The translations under genes were made by a program, and so were the position numbers. Below, in pieces: positions 14,782 to 22,730 of a DNA stretch of 64,000 bases (the stretch's first letter is position 1; each line of letters starts with the position of its first letter). A model generated the notes under the pieces. It was not told where the DNA came from and made no database searches. It worked only from the letters and a program-made list of their open reading frames with translations. The DNA is from an uncultured Chthonomonadales bacterium (GTDB taxonomy: Bacteria > Armatimonadota > Chthonomonadetes > Chthonomonadales > CAJBBX01): contig CALLMM010000007.1 in the NCBI GenBank assembly GCA_938005745.1, positions 62,001 to 126,000 on the forward strand, given 5' to 3'.

Positions 14782-17013
14782 ATGACACAGACTGCTACGG
14801 AGTTCACCAATGAGGATAAGGCATTCGACCCGACGCGCCTGATCCACCGCATCCACTCTCCCGTAACAGATGCAGAAGCCTCCCGACCGGACGGACGGGG
14901 GTTCGACTGCGGATGCCGCTCTATCAAGGACTACGATCCAACCAGCATCGGCGAGACGTTCTCGGAGCTGGCGAAGACGGGAGTCGGCGCGATTCCGGTC
15001 ATCGGGCAGATCATCCTCTCCGTCAATGAAGGCATCAACTGGCTAACCAACAAGGATCTGCTCCACGACTTTTTCAAATGGCTTGCCGACACGGTGGAGG
15101 GCGAACTCTTCTCCAAGTTTATCGGCACCGTTCCGCAGTGGGTACCGGTGGATCGCAAGAACACAGATTTTCAAGAGGTGGACCGGGAGGTTGAAGGGCG
15201 CGTCTCACGCAGTCACCAGTCCTGTTCGGACACGCCGTTCTACCAGTGGAGCCACTGGTACGGCTGGACTTTCCTGATACAGCCGGATCAAAAGCTCTAC
15301 CGCAACGTGATCGGTCCGGGCAACACGCATACGAAAGATGAGATCGAGGAGCTGAATGCCAGCACACGGCAGTGGGTATTCACCGACGGGATCATGGACG
15401 ACAAGATCGCCTGCATTATGGACTGCGGTTCGTTCTATCTCCCGCCGCGCGATTTTGAGGATACCGCCGATGGCAGCAACGGCGATAACGGTCGGCTGCG
15501 GCATCCTCCCGGTCTGATGTTCGATCCGAAATGGCCCTTCTGGCCCCAGTCCGGCGACTATATGTGGGCGCGTGGACGGTTTGTCTACGACTGCACTCAC
15601 CGAACCGATAACGATCCCGATAGTCCCAACGCCCTGATGCCGACGCAGATCCACCCCTGCAGAGCGATCGCCTGGGCGCGCCGCGACACCTTCCAGTTTG
15701 ATGAGACGGAGGGCTTTGTCCCTGCCAACCGGTTTATGTTCTTCGCCTGTCGGCGCGGGGGCTACATGAACTTCGAGACCCTCAAAGGGGAGGACATCGA
15801 GTTCATCGTAGACCTGCCAACACCGAAGCTGCTGAAACGGGAACTCGATCTGGGAACGACCAGACGGTTTCCGCTCAACACCATCGTTCTGCCGCCGCAG
15901 CTTCGCATTGACCTTCAGTTTGCTCCTTTCGGCGCCACCGACTTCCCAACCGTTCTGGACGAAAACGGCACAACCAAGACCTTCAAGTTTGCCAGCATCG
16001 AGCCGTTTATCGAGCCGATCATGCCCGAAGACCCCAACGAACCGCCCCGACAGGTGAAAGTTACCATCCCCATGTCTCAGCTTGCCGACGATGACGACGG
16101 TTACGGCGTGATGATTTCGATGGGATGGACGGATGTAGACGGCTCGCAGGCACATCGCGTCAAGAAGATCACCGTCCGCTTCGACCGCATCAGGATTGGA
16201 GACCGGGACTATGGCGGGAACTGGCGTCTGAACTTCTGCATCAACGGACGCTGGCGGCATTGGGGCTCCAACGAAATTGACGATAATGAGAGCTTTCTGC
16301 TGCTGGGACCGGTCGAGTTAAAGCCGTTCACGCAGTTCGTACCGGAAGACGGCTTTCTACGCTTCTCCATTCAAGGACACAATCGCAATGGACTAGGCGC
16401 TATCTTTGAAAAGTCCATACAGAACCGCATATTGACCGTCGGCGGACTGATCAAAGAGGACATCCCTCTGATCGTCAACCTGCAGAACGAGTATAAAAAA
16501 CTGCCTGAGGATATCAAGAAACAGCTTCCTTTCGAAACCTTCGAGAAACTTCCGCTGGATGTGATCTTTGGTAAGTCGCGCGTTGTGCACTGGAACGAGG
16601 ATATAGACAACAAAATCACCGGCGGCGACGATAAGAACACCCGCGCATCCGCCGTGATCCGTGAGCTGTCACGCTCCTCCTTTCTGGAACTGAAGTCCCG
16701 GAATCAACCGCTGGGCGTTCTGGACAGGGACGTTCCAGACTTCAGCTTTGCCAGCGAGTCCGGTACGGTCTTTGTCAACCCGATAGACCTGTCAAGACTG
16801 ATTAGACAGATGGGGCAGTCGGGGACAAAACAGGCATCCTTCACCATCGGCACACGGCGAAGCGACCTGTTGACCGGAACCGACACGATCTACACCCTGC
16901 TGAACTCGATGGGAGGCGCATCGGATATACTGGACTACAACATCGAGTTCACCCTGACCATCGAGGATCAACCCGCTCTGCAGGCGCAGCAGAACGCGAC
17001 CTCTGCAGACTAA
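14782..17013 (+). CDS. Large protein of unknown function in the LysM/OmpA cassette
   Basis: I do not recognise this 743-aa protein. Near residue 66-90 there is a hydrophobic, glycine-containing segment (GVGAIPVIGQIILSVNEG) that could insert into a membrane. Further on are motifs with paired Cys and His: FDCGCRS, QSCSDTPFYQWSHWYGW, IACIMDCGSFYLPP, and GRFVYDCTH ... HPCRAIAWARRD. The last (Asp-Cys-x-His plus HPxRAI) looks like a metal site. The C-terminal third is a series of beta strands with acidic loops, perhaps carbohydrate- or Ca-binding. There is no signal peptide. Codon use resembles the two upstream genes. It is a candidate effector or cargo of the cassette, but that is only inference from position and domain pattern. 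Confidence 0.55.
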   Translation: MTQTATEFTNEDKAFDPTRLIHRIHSPVTDAEASRPDGRGFDCGCRSIKDYDPTSIGETFSELAKTGVGAIPVIGQIILSVNEGINWLTNKDLLHDFFKWLADTVEGELFSKFIGTVPQWVPVDRKNTDFQEVDREVEGRVSRSHQSCSDTPFYQWSHWYGWTFLIQPDQKLYRNVIGPGNTHTKDEIEELNASTRQWVFTDGIMDDKIACIMDCGSFYLPPRDFEDTADGSNGDNGRLRHPPGLMFDPKWPFWPQSGDYMWARGRFVYDCTHRTDNDPDSPNALMPTQIHPCRAIAWARRDTFQFDETEGFVPANRFMFFACRRGGYMNFETLKGEDIEFIVDLPTPKLLKRELDLGTTRRFPLNTIVLPPQLRIDLQFAPFGATDFPTVLDENGTTKTFKFASIEPFIEPIMPEDPNEPPRQVKVTIPMSQLADDDDGYGVMISMGWTDVDGSQAHRVKKITVRFDRIRIGDRDYGGNWRLNFCINGRWRHWGSNEIDDNESFLLLGPVELKPFTQFVPEDGFLRFSIQGHNRNGLGAIFEKSIQNRILTVGGLIKEDIPLIVNLQNEYKKLPEDIKKQLPFETFEKLPLDVIFGKSRVVHWNEDIDNKITGGDDKNTRASAVIRELSRSSFLELKSRNQPLGVLDRDVPDFSFASESGTVFVNPIDLSRLIRQMGQSGTKQASFTIGTRRSDLLTGTDTIYTLLNSMGGASDILDYNIEFTLTIEDQPALQAQQNATSAD

Positions 17014-17038
17014 TACACTCCCCTGACAGGAAAGAGAG

Positions 17039-17728
17039 ATGAAAAACGCAGCAAAGGTTCACAGCATCTTCATCCTCGCAGGGGTGGTTGTCGGTCTGGC
17101 GACTGCCGCCTAGGCGCAGACCCGCTATCGCATGATCTAAAACGGCAGGGTCGCCTCTGAGTCGGTAACCATGGTGAACGGAACTCCCTATGTCAAACTT
17201 GCGGATGTCGCGAAAGCGCTCAACATGACAGTGTCGCGTTGGGGTAACGACTACGCTCTCTCGGCTGCCGGCGGAGCCGATCAGGTCGAGGGACTGCAGG
17301 GGAAGGTTGGCGACACCCTCTTCAACAGGCAGTTCTCGCTGAGAGTGCTGGAGGTGGTACGCACGAAGCGATATGTCTAGCGCTGCAACAAGCCGGGAGA
17401 GGTGACGGCGCAGGAGGGGAACGACATCGTCGCCGTCATCATCCGGAGGAAGAACGGCATGAACAAAAATCCGGTGATCAATCCCTTCGGGGGCGAGAAT
17501 ACCGCACTGACCGACACGGACGATAAGGCGTATCGGTCCTATACCGGTCTGGCGATGGACTCTGCAGAGCGCGGTTTCTCGCCTCTGCTCGGTTCCACCA
17601 TCGAATTCGCGCTGGTCCTCGAAATGCCCGAGACGGCGCAGCTGAAAGACCTGGTCTACCAGATCGCCCCTGTCGGCGATGCCAGCGTGAAGACCTCCAC
17701 CTTCCGCATCTCGCTGACCGACCAGTAG
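17039..17728 (+). pseudogene. Stalk-domain (Cu_amine_oxidN1-like) secreted protein interrupted by three in-frame stops
   Basis: From an ATG with a good ribosome site (AGGAAAGAG) one frame runs 229 codons to a normal stop, but it is broken by TAG at codon 25, TAA at codon 34 and TAG at codon 114; there is no frameshift. The conceptual protein has a signal peptide (VVVGLATAA), then a stalk-type domain (VNGTPYVKLADVAKALNMTVSRWGNDYAL). After it comes a beta-sandwich-like domain: GKVGDTLFNRQFSLRVLEV at its start, LLGSTIEFALVLEMPE and LKDLVYQI later. That two-domain order is one I associate with Armatimonadota stalk-domain proteins. The intact frame between stops shows the loss is recent, or that the stops are read through or are assembly errors. 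It lies 25 nt after the 743-aa gene. Confidence 0.75.
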
Positions 17729-17737
17729 AGAAGAAAG

Positions 17738-17766
17738 AGGGCGCAGGCTCGCCTAGCCTGCGCCCT
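17738..17766. terminator. Bidirectional hairpin terminator between the cassette and the aldo/keto reductase
   Basis: AGGGCGCAGGC and GCCTGCGCCCT form a perfect 11-bp stem with a 7-nt loop, 10 nt past the stop of the broken gene and 20 nt from the convergent reductase stop. The minus-strand side is followed by a pyrimidine-rich CTCTTTCTTCTC tract. Confidence 0.8.
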
Positions 17767-17785
17767 CCCGCCTCAATCTCGCGAC

Positions 17786-18736
17786 CTACACGCTCTGATT
17801 GCGGAAGAGGGGCGTTGTCTTGGCGGCAATCGCGGACAGCTTCTCACGCTCCGCCTTCGTCAGCGGCTTGAAGTCCCGCGCTAGTTTCACCGCCAGCTTG
17901 AAGAGGCTCGCCTCGCCGGGGGGAATGGCGGCGGTCACCTTCTCTGAAAGCGTGAATCGAAGCGCAAGCCCTGCCAGATCCTCCTCCGAAACAGGACGAT
18001 ACCAGCACTTGGCGAAGTCGCGCTTCTCGCCCTCCTTCCACGGGCGAAACGCCATCGCCTTCAGCGCAAGACATCCCATCCCCTTCTCCTGCGCCAACTT
18101 CAGAACCTGCGGACCGAAGTCGCCCTGCTGATAGCAGACCCAGTTGAACGGGAACAGGATGGTGTCAAACGAAAACTTCTGCATCGCGAGCGTGGCGGCT
18201 TCCACCGAGTGCGCTGAGAAGCCCAGATAGCGCACCTGTCCTTTCTCTCGTGCCTTGATGAAGGTCTCCATCGCGCCGCCCGGCGCAAACGCCTGCTCGA
18301 CATCCTCCCGCGTGGTGATCGCATGCAGCTGATAGAGGTCGAAATGATCGGTACGCAGGCGTCGCAGCGAGGTCTCCAGCTCCTGCTGCGCCCCCTCGCG
18401 GTCTCTGCGCGCCGTCTTCTCCGCCAGAAACAGCTTATCCCGAACTCCCGCCATCGCCGGACCGAGCTTCTCCTCCGCCTCTCCGTTGCCATAGGAGGGA
18501 GCGACATCCACATAGTTTATCCCGGCATCTATGGCTCCCCGTACCAGACGGTTGGCGGTCTCCTGATCGTAGCCCATCACCACAATCCCGCCAAAGCCGA
18601 TAATGGAGAGCTTCTCGCCCGTGCGCCCGAGCGTTCGCCGGGGAAGAGGCTTCTCGCCCGCTCCCGCCTCGGAGAAACCAAATGCAGCCAGCGCGCCGGC
18701 GGCGGCTGTCGTTTTCAAGAACTCTCGACGATCCAT
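17786..18736 (-). CDS. Tat-exported aldo/keto reductase
   Basis: The 316-aa protein begins with a twin-arginine signal (MDRREFLKTTAAAGALAAFG), then RRTLGRTGEKLSIIGFGG, the usual AKR start. The catalytic tetrad is visible: Asp in GINYVDVAPSYG, Tyr in the same segment, Lys in LFLAEKTARR and His in DLYQLHAI. The family reduces carbonyls with NADPH. Export by Tat would mean the protein folds with its cofactor in the cytoplasm first. AKRs with Tat leaders are common in Planctomycetes-like genomes, where their substrate is unknown. A short ferredoxin-like C-terminal extension found in some relatives is absent. Confidence 0.88.
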   Translation of the reverse strand: MDRREFLKTTAAAGALAAFGFSEAGAGEKPLPRRTLGRTGEKLSIIGFGGIVVMGYDQETANRLVRGAIDAGINYVDVAPSYGNGEAEEKLGPAMAGVRDKLFLAEKTARRDREGAQQELETSLRRLRTDHFDLYQLHAITTREDVEQAFAPGGAMETFIKAREKGQVRYLGFSAHSVEAATLAMQKFSFDTILFPFNWVCYQQGDFGPQVLKLAQEKGMGCLALKAMAFRPWKEGEKRDFAKCWYRPVSEEDLAGLALRFTLSEKVTAAIPPGEASLFKLAVKLARDFKPLTKAEREKLSAIAAKTTPLFRNQSV

Positions 18737-18858
18737 CGCTCACTCCTTTGCGTTCGATAAACTACCTGCCACTACCCAGTACGTCCAGAGACTCCTTCAA
18801 CTGCTCCCGGATACCGTGCGACCTGTACCATTACCTGATTCTTTACGCTCGACTTCTC

Positions 18859-19887
18859 TTAATCACCGATATTGTCCCGGACAATGTGCCCCTGATCCTC
18901 CTCGTAGATCAGCGACTTTTCCACGTTGTGGCGGAAGATATTCTCCTTGATGATCCAGTTCCGGCATCCCTTCTCCAGAACGAGACTGCTGCGATGGCGG
19001 ATCTTGGCGGAGTCCCAGCTGAAGACCTGATTGGAGGTAAAGGTCATATCCACCACATTCCGCGCGGTAACGGCAGCATAGCGTCCCGATTTCGATTCAG
19101 AACTGGTATGCACGGTGTTGCCGGTGAAGATGGTCAGCATACAGGCGTAGGGAACGTCTCCGCCCAGAATGACCGCCTCCTTGCGCGCATTTTCGAAACG
19201 ATTGCTGGAGATACGATTGAAGTGCGACCCCTCCCCCATATGAAACGCCACCTCGTTGCCCCAGTGGTAGTTGAGCGAGTAGGTTCCGGCGGAAGAGCGG
19301 ATCAGTTTCGCGCCTGTGCGGGGGTAATTGCCGTGCGTACCGAACTGGTTCTGGAGGATGTAGAAGTCGTTATTGTTCAGGCTGTAGAGTTGATCCTGCC
19401 GATTGCCGATGAGATGACAGCGACTGACGGTATTGGAGGAGAGCGGGCTTGCGGGATCGCCCTCAAAGCGTATTCCGCTGACCGGAAAATCGGCGATCCG
19501 GCAGAGATCCACCATGTTGGAACTGGAGAACTTCCCCCGAAAAACGATCCCGGATCCCGCCTCCGCGCCTCCAACCAGCATCAGATCCCGCACGACGCAG
19601 AAGCCGCAGTCCTCAAAGATCAGCGCATCCCCCTTTCCGGTCATGCGTATCGTCGTGTTCCACCCGCTTCCGATCAGGTTGATGTGGTTCTTCTGCTGTA
19701 AATGAAGCGAACGCTTCAGGAGATATTCGCCGGGATGCAGTCGGATCGTGCCTCCCCCCTTCTCCAGCTTCGCGACCGCCGCCAGAAACTGCTTCGTATT
19801 TCGCGCCTCCAACAGCGGCGGCGTCTTCGCCCATGCCCTGACGGGCAGAAGCAGAGCCAGTGCAACCATCCATAGCGAGCATCTCAT
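18859..19887 (-). CDS. Secreted right-handed parallel beta-helix protein
   Basis: I chose an internal ATG (342 aa) because it starts a clear Sec signal peptide (CSLWMVALALLLPVRAWA) and avoids overlap with the upstream gene; the frame is open a further 126 nt. After the signal, the segment FLAAVAKLEKGGGTIRLHPGEYLLKRSLHL is the N-terminal cap of a beta-helix. The body has Asn-rich turns (SSNMVDLCRIADFPVSGIRFEG, LNNNDFYILQNQFG, NRISSNRFENAR). Such folds are polysaccharide lyases, esterases or binding proteins; no catalytic residues are assignable. It lies about 100 nt downstream of the metallophosphoesterase fusion on the same strand. Confidence 0.75.
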   Translation of the reverse strand: MRCSLWMVALALLLPVRAWAKTPPLLEARNTKQFLAAVAKLEKGGGTIRLHPGEYLLKRSLHLQQKNHINLIGSGWNTTIRMTGKGDALIFEDCGFCVVRDLMLVGGAEAGSGIVFRGKFSSSNMVDLCRIADFPVSGIRFEGDPASPLSSNTVSRCHLIGNRQDQLYSLNNNDFYILQNQFGTHGNYPRTGAKLIRSSAGTYSLNYHWGNEVAFHMGEGSHFNRISSNRFENARKEAVILGGDVPYACMLTIFTGNTVHTSSESKSGRYAAVTARNVVDMTFTSNQVFSWDSAKIRHRSSLVLEKGCRNWIIKENIFRHNVEKSLIYEEDQGHIVRDNIGD

Positions 19888-19993
19888 CTCTGGGTAGCCT
19901 CTCCTCGAAGGGGAATATCTATCTTTTCTACCGTTACAAGCGCCGCTCCTGTGAGAGGTTATCACGGAATGACGACCCCGTTTTAAAATCCAG

Positions 19994-22138
19994 TTACGGC
20001 AGTCTGATCCCATAGACCGTGCCGTTCATGGAGGTGATGAAGGTCATCCGCTCGCTGTTTGCCGGCGTGGAGAAGACATACCCTGGATCGAGCGCATACT
20101 GATAACGCAGCTTACCGGTCTTCCACTCGATCCAGGAGAGTCTGCCCTGCACGGAGCCGATCACAACGAACTCGCCCATACGCGCAGGCGAGGAGTCGTA
20201 GTTATCGGCTCCGGTAGAGCATCTCCAGATCAGCTTTCCGGATGCAGAGTCGAAGGCGTAGCAGTCCCCCTGTCCCTTCTCGCCCAGTCCTCCAACAAGG
20301 ATCATCCCCTCCGCATAGAGCGGCGAGGAGTAGCCCAGCGTGTCGCCTCCCTGCGGGGCGCGCGCGGTCCAGACCTCCTCCCCGGTCTGCGCGTTCAACG
20401 CATGGAGGACGCCGTCATTGGTGCAGATGTAGAGCTTTCCGTCTGCAATCACCGGCGATGTAATGGCGGGGGAGAAGTAGAACATCAGGCTCCCCCGTCC
20501 GCCGTTGGAGCGTCCCATCTGCGCCTTCCACTTCACCTGCCCGGTAGAAGCCTCCAGCGCATAGAGGGTATTATCCCAGCCGCCCAGATAGAAAACGCCC
20601 TCGTGAGCGGCGGCGCGTGACTGAAAGAAGCCGCCTGTCTCCTGCGTCCAGCGCAGTTTTCCGCTGGCGGCGTCCAGACCGTAGATCTTCCGGTAGCCCC
20701 CGATACAGACGACCCCTCCGGAGACTGCCGGCGTGGCAAACAGCGGCGAGCCGGTATCGAACCTCCAGCGCACCCTTCCATTTTTCACATCCAGCGCATA
20801 GAGTGCGCCGTCTGTGGATCCGACATAGAGTGTTTCGCCCTCCACCAATGGCGTGGCGTAGATCGGACCGCCTGTCTCCCGCGTCCACCGACGCCTGCCG
20901 TTGTCCGTCTGAAAAGCATAGACTCTCCTGTCCAGCGAAGCGAGAAAGAGCGAGCTGCCCGCAATGACGGGGCTGCCCTGTATGGGGTCGCCGGTCTGCG
21001 CCTCCCATTCGCGGCGCGGCTCCCCGCGCAGACGCTCCACCTGAAAGATCTCATCCCGGCGATAGACCTCGCCATCCGGAGCGGTGATCAGAGTTCGCAG
21101 CCGGTGCGCTCCTGACCACAGCCCCCTCGTCTCAAACTGCGCGATGAAACTCAGTCCGTCCTTATCACGCTTATCCACCGCCATCGGCTTCGGAGGGTCG
21201 TTATCCAGAATGTATTCGGCTTTCACGCGCTCATCATTGATCACTCTGCCGTTCTCGCGTATCTCCGCCAGAAATCGCCGACGCTCCAGCAGCGGGATAT
21301 TCGGATCGTCCCACCCAAAGGCGATTCGACGCAGGGCGGTTCGAGTGCGGGGCAGAGCAGCCACGATCTTCGGCGCATCAACCGTCTCCTTCGAGACCAG
21401 AGAGACCTTCACATGATCCTGACCAACCTCTACCAGATGATAGCTGCCCTGATACAGTCCCTTCGCCATAAAGCAGGGGATGCCATTCACCCTCCATGTG
21501 ATGTCTGCATGACCATGTCCGACAAAGATCGCGGCGACATTGTAGGGAGCGAGGAGCCGCAGGAGCGCCTCTTCGTTCATGATCTGTGACCGGTCCCTTC
21601 CCATGGGGTGATGGAAGAAGAGAAAAATCGGTGTTCCGCGTCGCAGTCGCTTCAGATCGTTCTCCAGCCATTTCAACTGCGAATCGTCTAACAGCCCCCA
21701 GTGCTGCAGCAGCACGGTGGAGTCCAGAAGAATAAATCGGCATCCCTGATAGTCAAAGGACTGAAAGCGCTTTCCGAAGCTGCGGGTAAACGCCGTCTTT
21801 CCTGTCGGCGACCAGCGCACATCGTGGTTTCCCGGCACGGCGTAGTGCGGAACGGTCAGGTCTGCGATCGCGCTCTTGTAGCGTTCGAACTCCTCCGGAA
21901 GCCCCAGTTCTGTAATATCCCCGGTATTGATCACAAATGCCGGCTTCGGACTCATGCCGTTGATTCGCGCAACGAGCTGCCTGACAGGCTCATCGTTGCG
22001 GGAGCCGGTTACATGGGTGTCGGTGATATGCACGAACTGAAAAGGTGCGTTCTGCTGCGCGGCGGCGGTCAGCGACAGGAGCAGCAGCCAGAGGCAGAAC
22101 ATGCCCTGATATCGGCGAAACATAGCCAGTCCTTTCAT
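19994..22138 (-). CDS. Secreted calcineurin-like phosphoesterase fused to a PQQ-like beta-propeller
   Basis: The 714-aa protein has a signal peptide (WLLLLSLTAAAQQ). Residues about 30-270 are a metallophosphoesterase with every metal-binding motif: HITDTHVTG (D-x-H), INTGDITELG, VPGNHDVRW, FFHHPMG and GHGHADI. After a beta-sandwich linker, residues about 385-714 are a PQQ/BamB-type propeller with repeats such as GSPVIAGSSLFLASLDRRVYAF and GTPLVEG-like blades ending in WxxxTGxxL. The enzyme part would cleave phosphodiesters or phosphomonoesters in the periplasm, while the propeller binds a partner or substrate. The combined architecture is uncommon in my memory and is a worthwhile target. It is the terminal gene after the jag terminator. 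Confidence 0.85.
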   Translation of the reverse strand: MKGLAMFRRYQGMFCLWLLLLSLTAAAQQNAPFQFVHITDTHVTGSRNDEPVRQLVARINGMSPKPAFVINTGDITELGLPEEFERYKSAIADLTVPHYAVPGNHDVRWSPTGKTAFTRSFGKRFQSFDYQGCRFILLDSTVLLQHWGLLDDSQLKWLENDLKRLRRGTPIFLFFHHPMGRDRSQIMNEEALLRLLAPYNVAAIFVGHGHADITWRVNGIPCFMAKGLYQGSYHLVEVGQDHVKVSLVSKETVDAPKIVAALPRTRTALRRIAFGWDDPNIPLLERRRFLAEIRENGRVINDERVKAEYILDNDPPKPMAVDKRDKDGLSFIAQFETRGLWSGAHRLRTLITAPDGEVYRRDEIFQVERLRGEPRREWEAQTGDPIQGSPVIAGSSLFLASLDRRVYAFQTDNGRRRWTRETGGPIYATPLVEGETLYVGSTDGALYALDVKNGRVRWRFDTGSPLFATPAVSGGVVCIGGYRKIYGLDAASGKLRWTQETGGFFQSRAAAHEGVFYLGGWDNTLYALEASTGQVKWKAQMGRSNGGRGSLMFYFSPAITSPVIADGKLYICTNDGVLHALNAQTGEEVWTARAPQGGDTLGYSSPLYAEGMILVGGLGEKGQGDCYAFDSASGKLIWRCSTGADNYDSSPARMGEFVVIGSVQGRLSWIEWKTGKLRYQYALDPGYVFSTPANSERMTFITSMNGTVYGIRLP

Positions 22139-22158
22139 CTCTTCTAACCAACGAAATA

Positions 22159-22181
22159 CCCCCTCCTGCGTCAGGAGGGGG
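22159..22181 (-). terminator. Intrinsic terminator after jag
   Basis: CCCCCTCCTG and CAGGAGGGGG form a 10-bp stem around loop CGT, about 30 nt beyond the jag stop. On the minus strand it is followed by TATTTCGTTGG. Confidence 0.75.
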
Positions 22182-22210
22182 CGTATTCAGGGTGAGGTGA
22201 TTCGCGCTCC

Positions 22211-22714
22211 TCAGCGCGGAGCGATGATGATCCGGCGATTCGGCTCTTCGCCTTCGCTGTAGGTGCGTATCTCCGGATCATCGAGCAGCGTGTTATGGAT
22301 GATGCGCCGCTCATGCGGAGGAAGCGGATCAATCTCGCACTCCTCCTGACGCTCCTTCACCTGCGCCGCGCAGTCCAGAGCCAGCTTCCGCAGCGCCGCC
22401 TCGCGGTTGGCGCGGTAGTTTCCGGCGTCCAGCACCACGCGCACCTCTCCATGTACCTGCCGCATCACGATCAGGTTCGACAGGTACTGCAGCGCGTCTA
22501 GATTTACGCCCCGTCCGAACGCCACTCCCGCGTCTTCCCCGACCAGTTCGATATTCAGATAGGTCGCATCCGAGTCGCGCACGACGGGACGCATCTGCAG
22601 ACGGCTCAGGCTGCAGATCTCCTCCACAATCGCCAGCGCGGAGCGGGCGGATTCGCTTAACGACTCCGGAGCGATCTCTGCAGATGCCTGCTGCCTCTCT
22701 TCCGATCCTGACAT
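22211..22714 (-). CDS. jag: Jag/KhpB-type RNA-binding protein (KH + R3H), short form
   Basis: I start at an internal ATG with a strong ribosome site (GGGAGGGGGAGG); this avoids overlap with yidC and gives 167 aa. Residues about 30-95 are the KH-like domain (MRPVVRDSDATYLNIELVG ... LDALQYLSNLIV), and the C-terminus holds the R3H domain (LPPHERRIIHNTLLDDPEIRTYSEGEEPNRRIII). The Jag_N domain found in longer homologues is absent. The protein binds small RNAs or transcripts together with KhpA and affects cell elongation in Gram-positive bacteria; its role in diderms is less clear. It is the last gene of the rpmH-rnpA-yidD-yidC-jag run. Confidence 0.85.
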   Translation of the reverse strand: MSGSEERQQASAEIAPESLSESARSALAIVEEICSLSRLQMRPVVRDSDATYLNIELVGEDAGVAFGRGVNLDALQYLSNLIVMRQVHGEVRVVLDAGNYRANREAALRKLALDCAAQVKERQEECEIDPLPPHERRIIHNTLLDDPEIRTYSEGEEPNRRIIIAPR

Positions 22715-22730
22715 CTCCTCCCCCTCCCGT

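Noticed and set aside
17039-17728. Recoded stop codons (TAG/TAA as amino acids) in this organism
   Set aside because: Many neighbouring, clearly identified genes end in TAG or TAA, so general reassignment is not tenable; local readthrough remains possible.
18859-20013. Upstream start for the beta-helix protein
   Set aside because: The extra 42 residues lack a signal peptide and would overlap the end of the metallophosphoesterase gene; the internal ATG opens a good signal peptide.
21168-21182. Near-consensus DnaA box (TTATCCACC) as part of an origin
   Set aside because: It is a single, imperfect site inside a coding region; no cluster of boxes or A+T-rich unwinding element was found.
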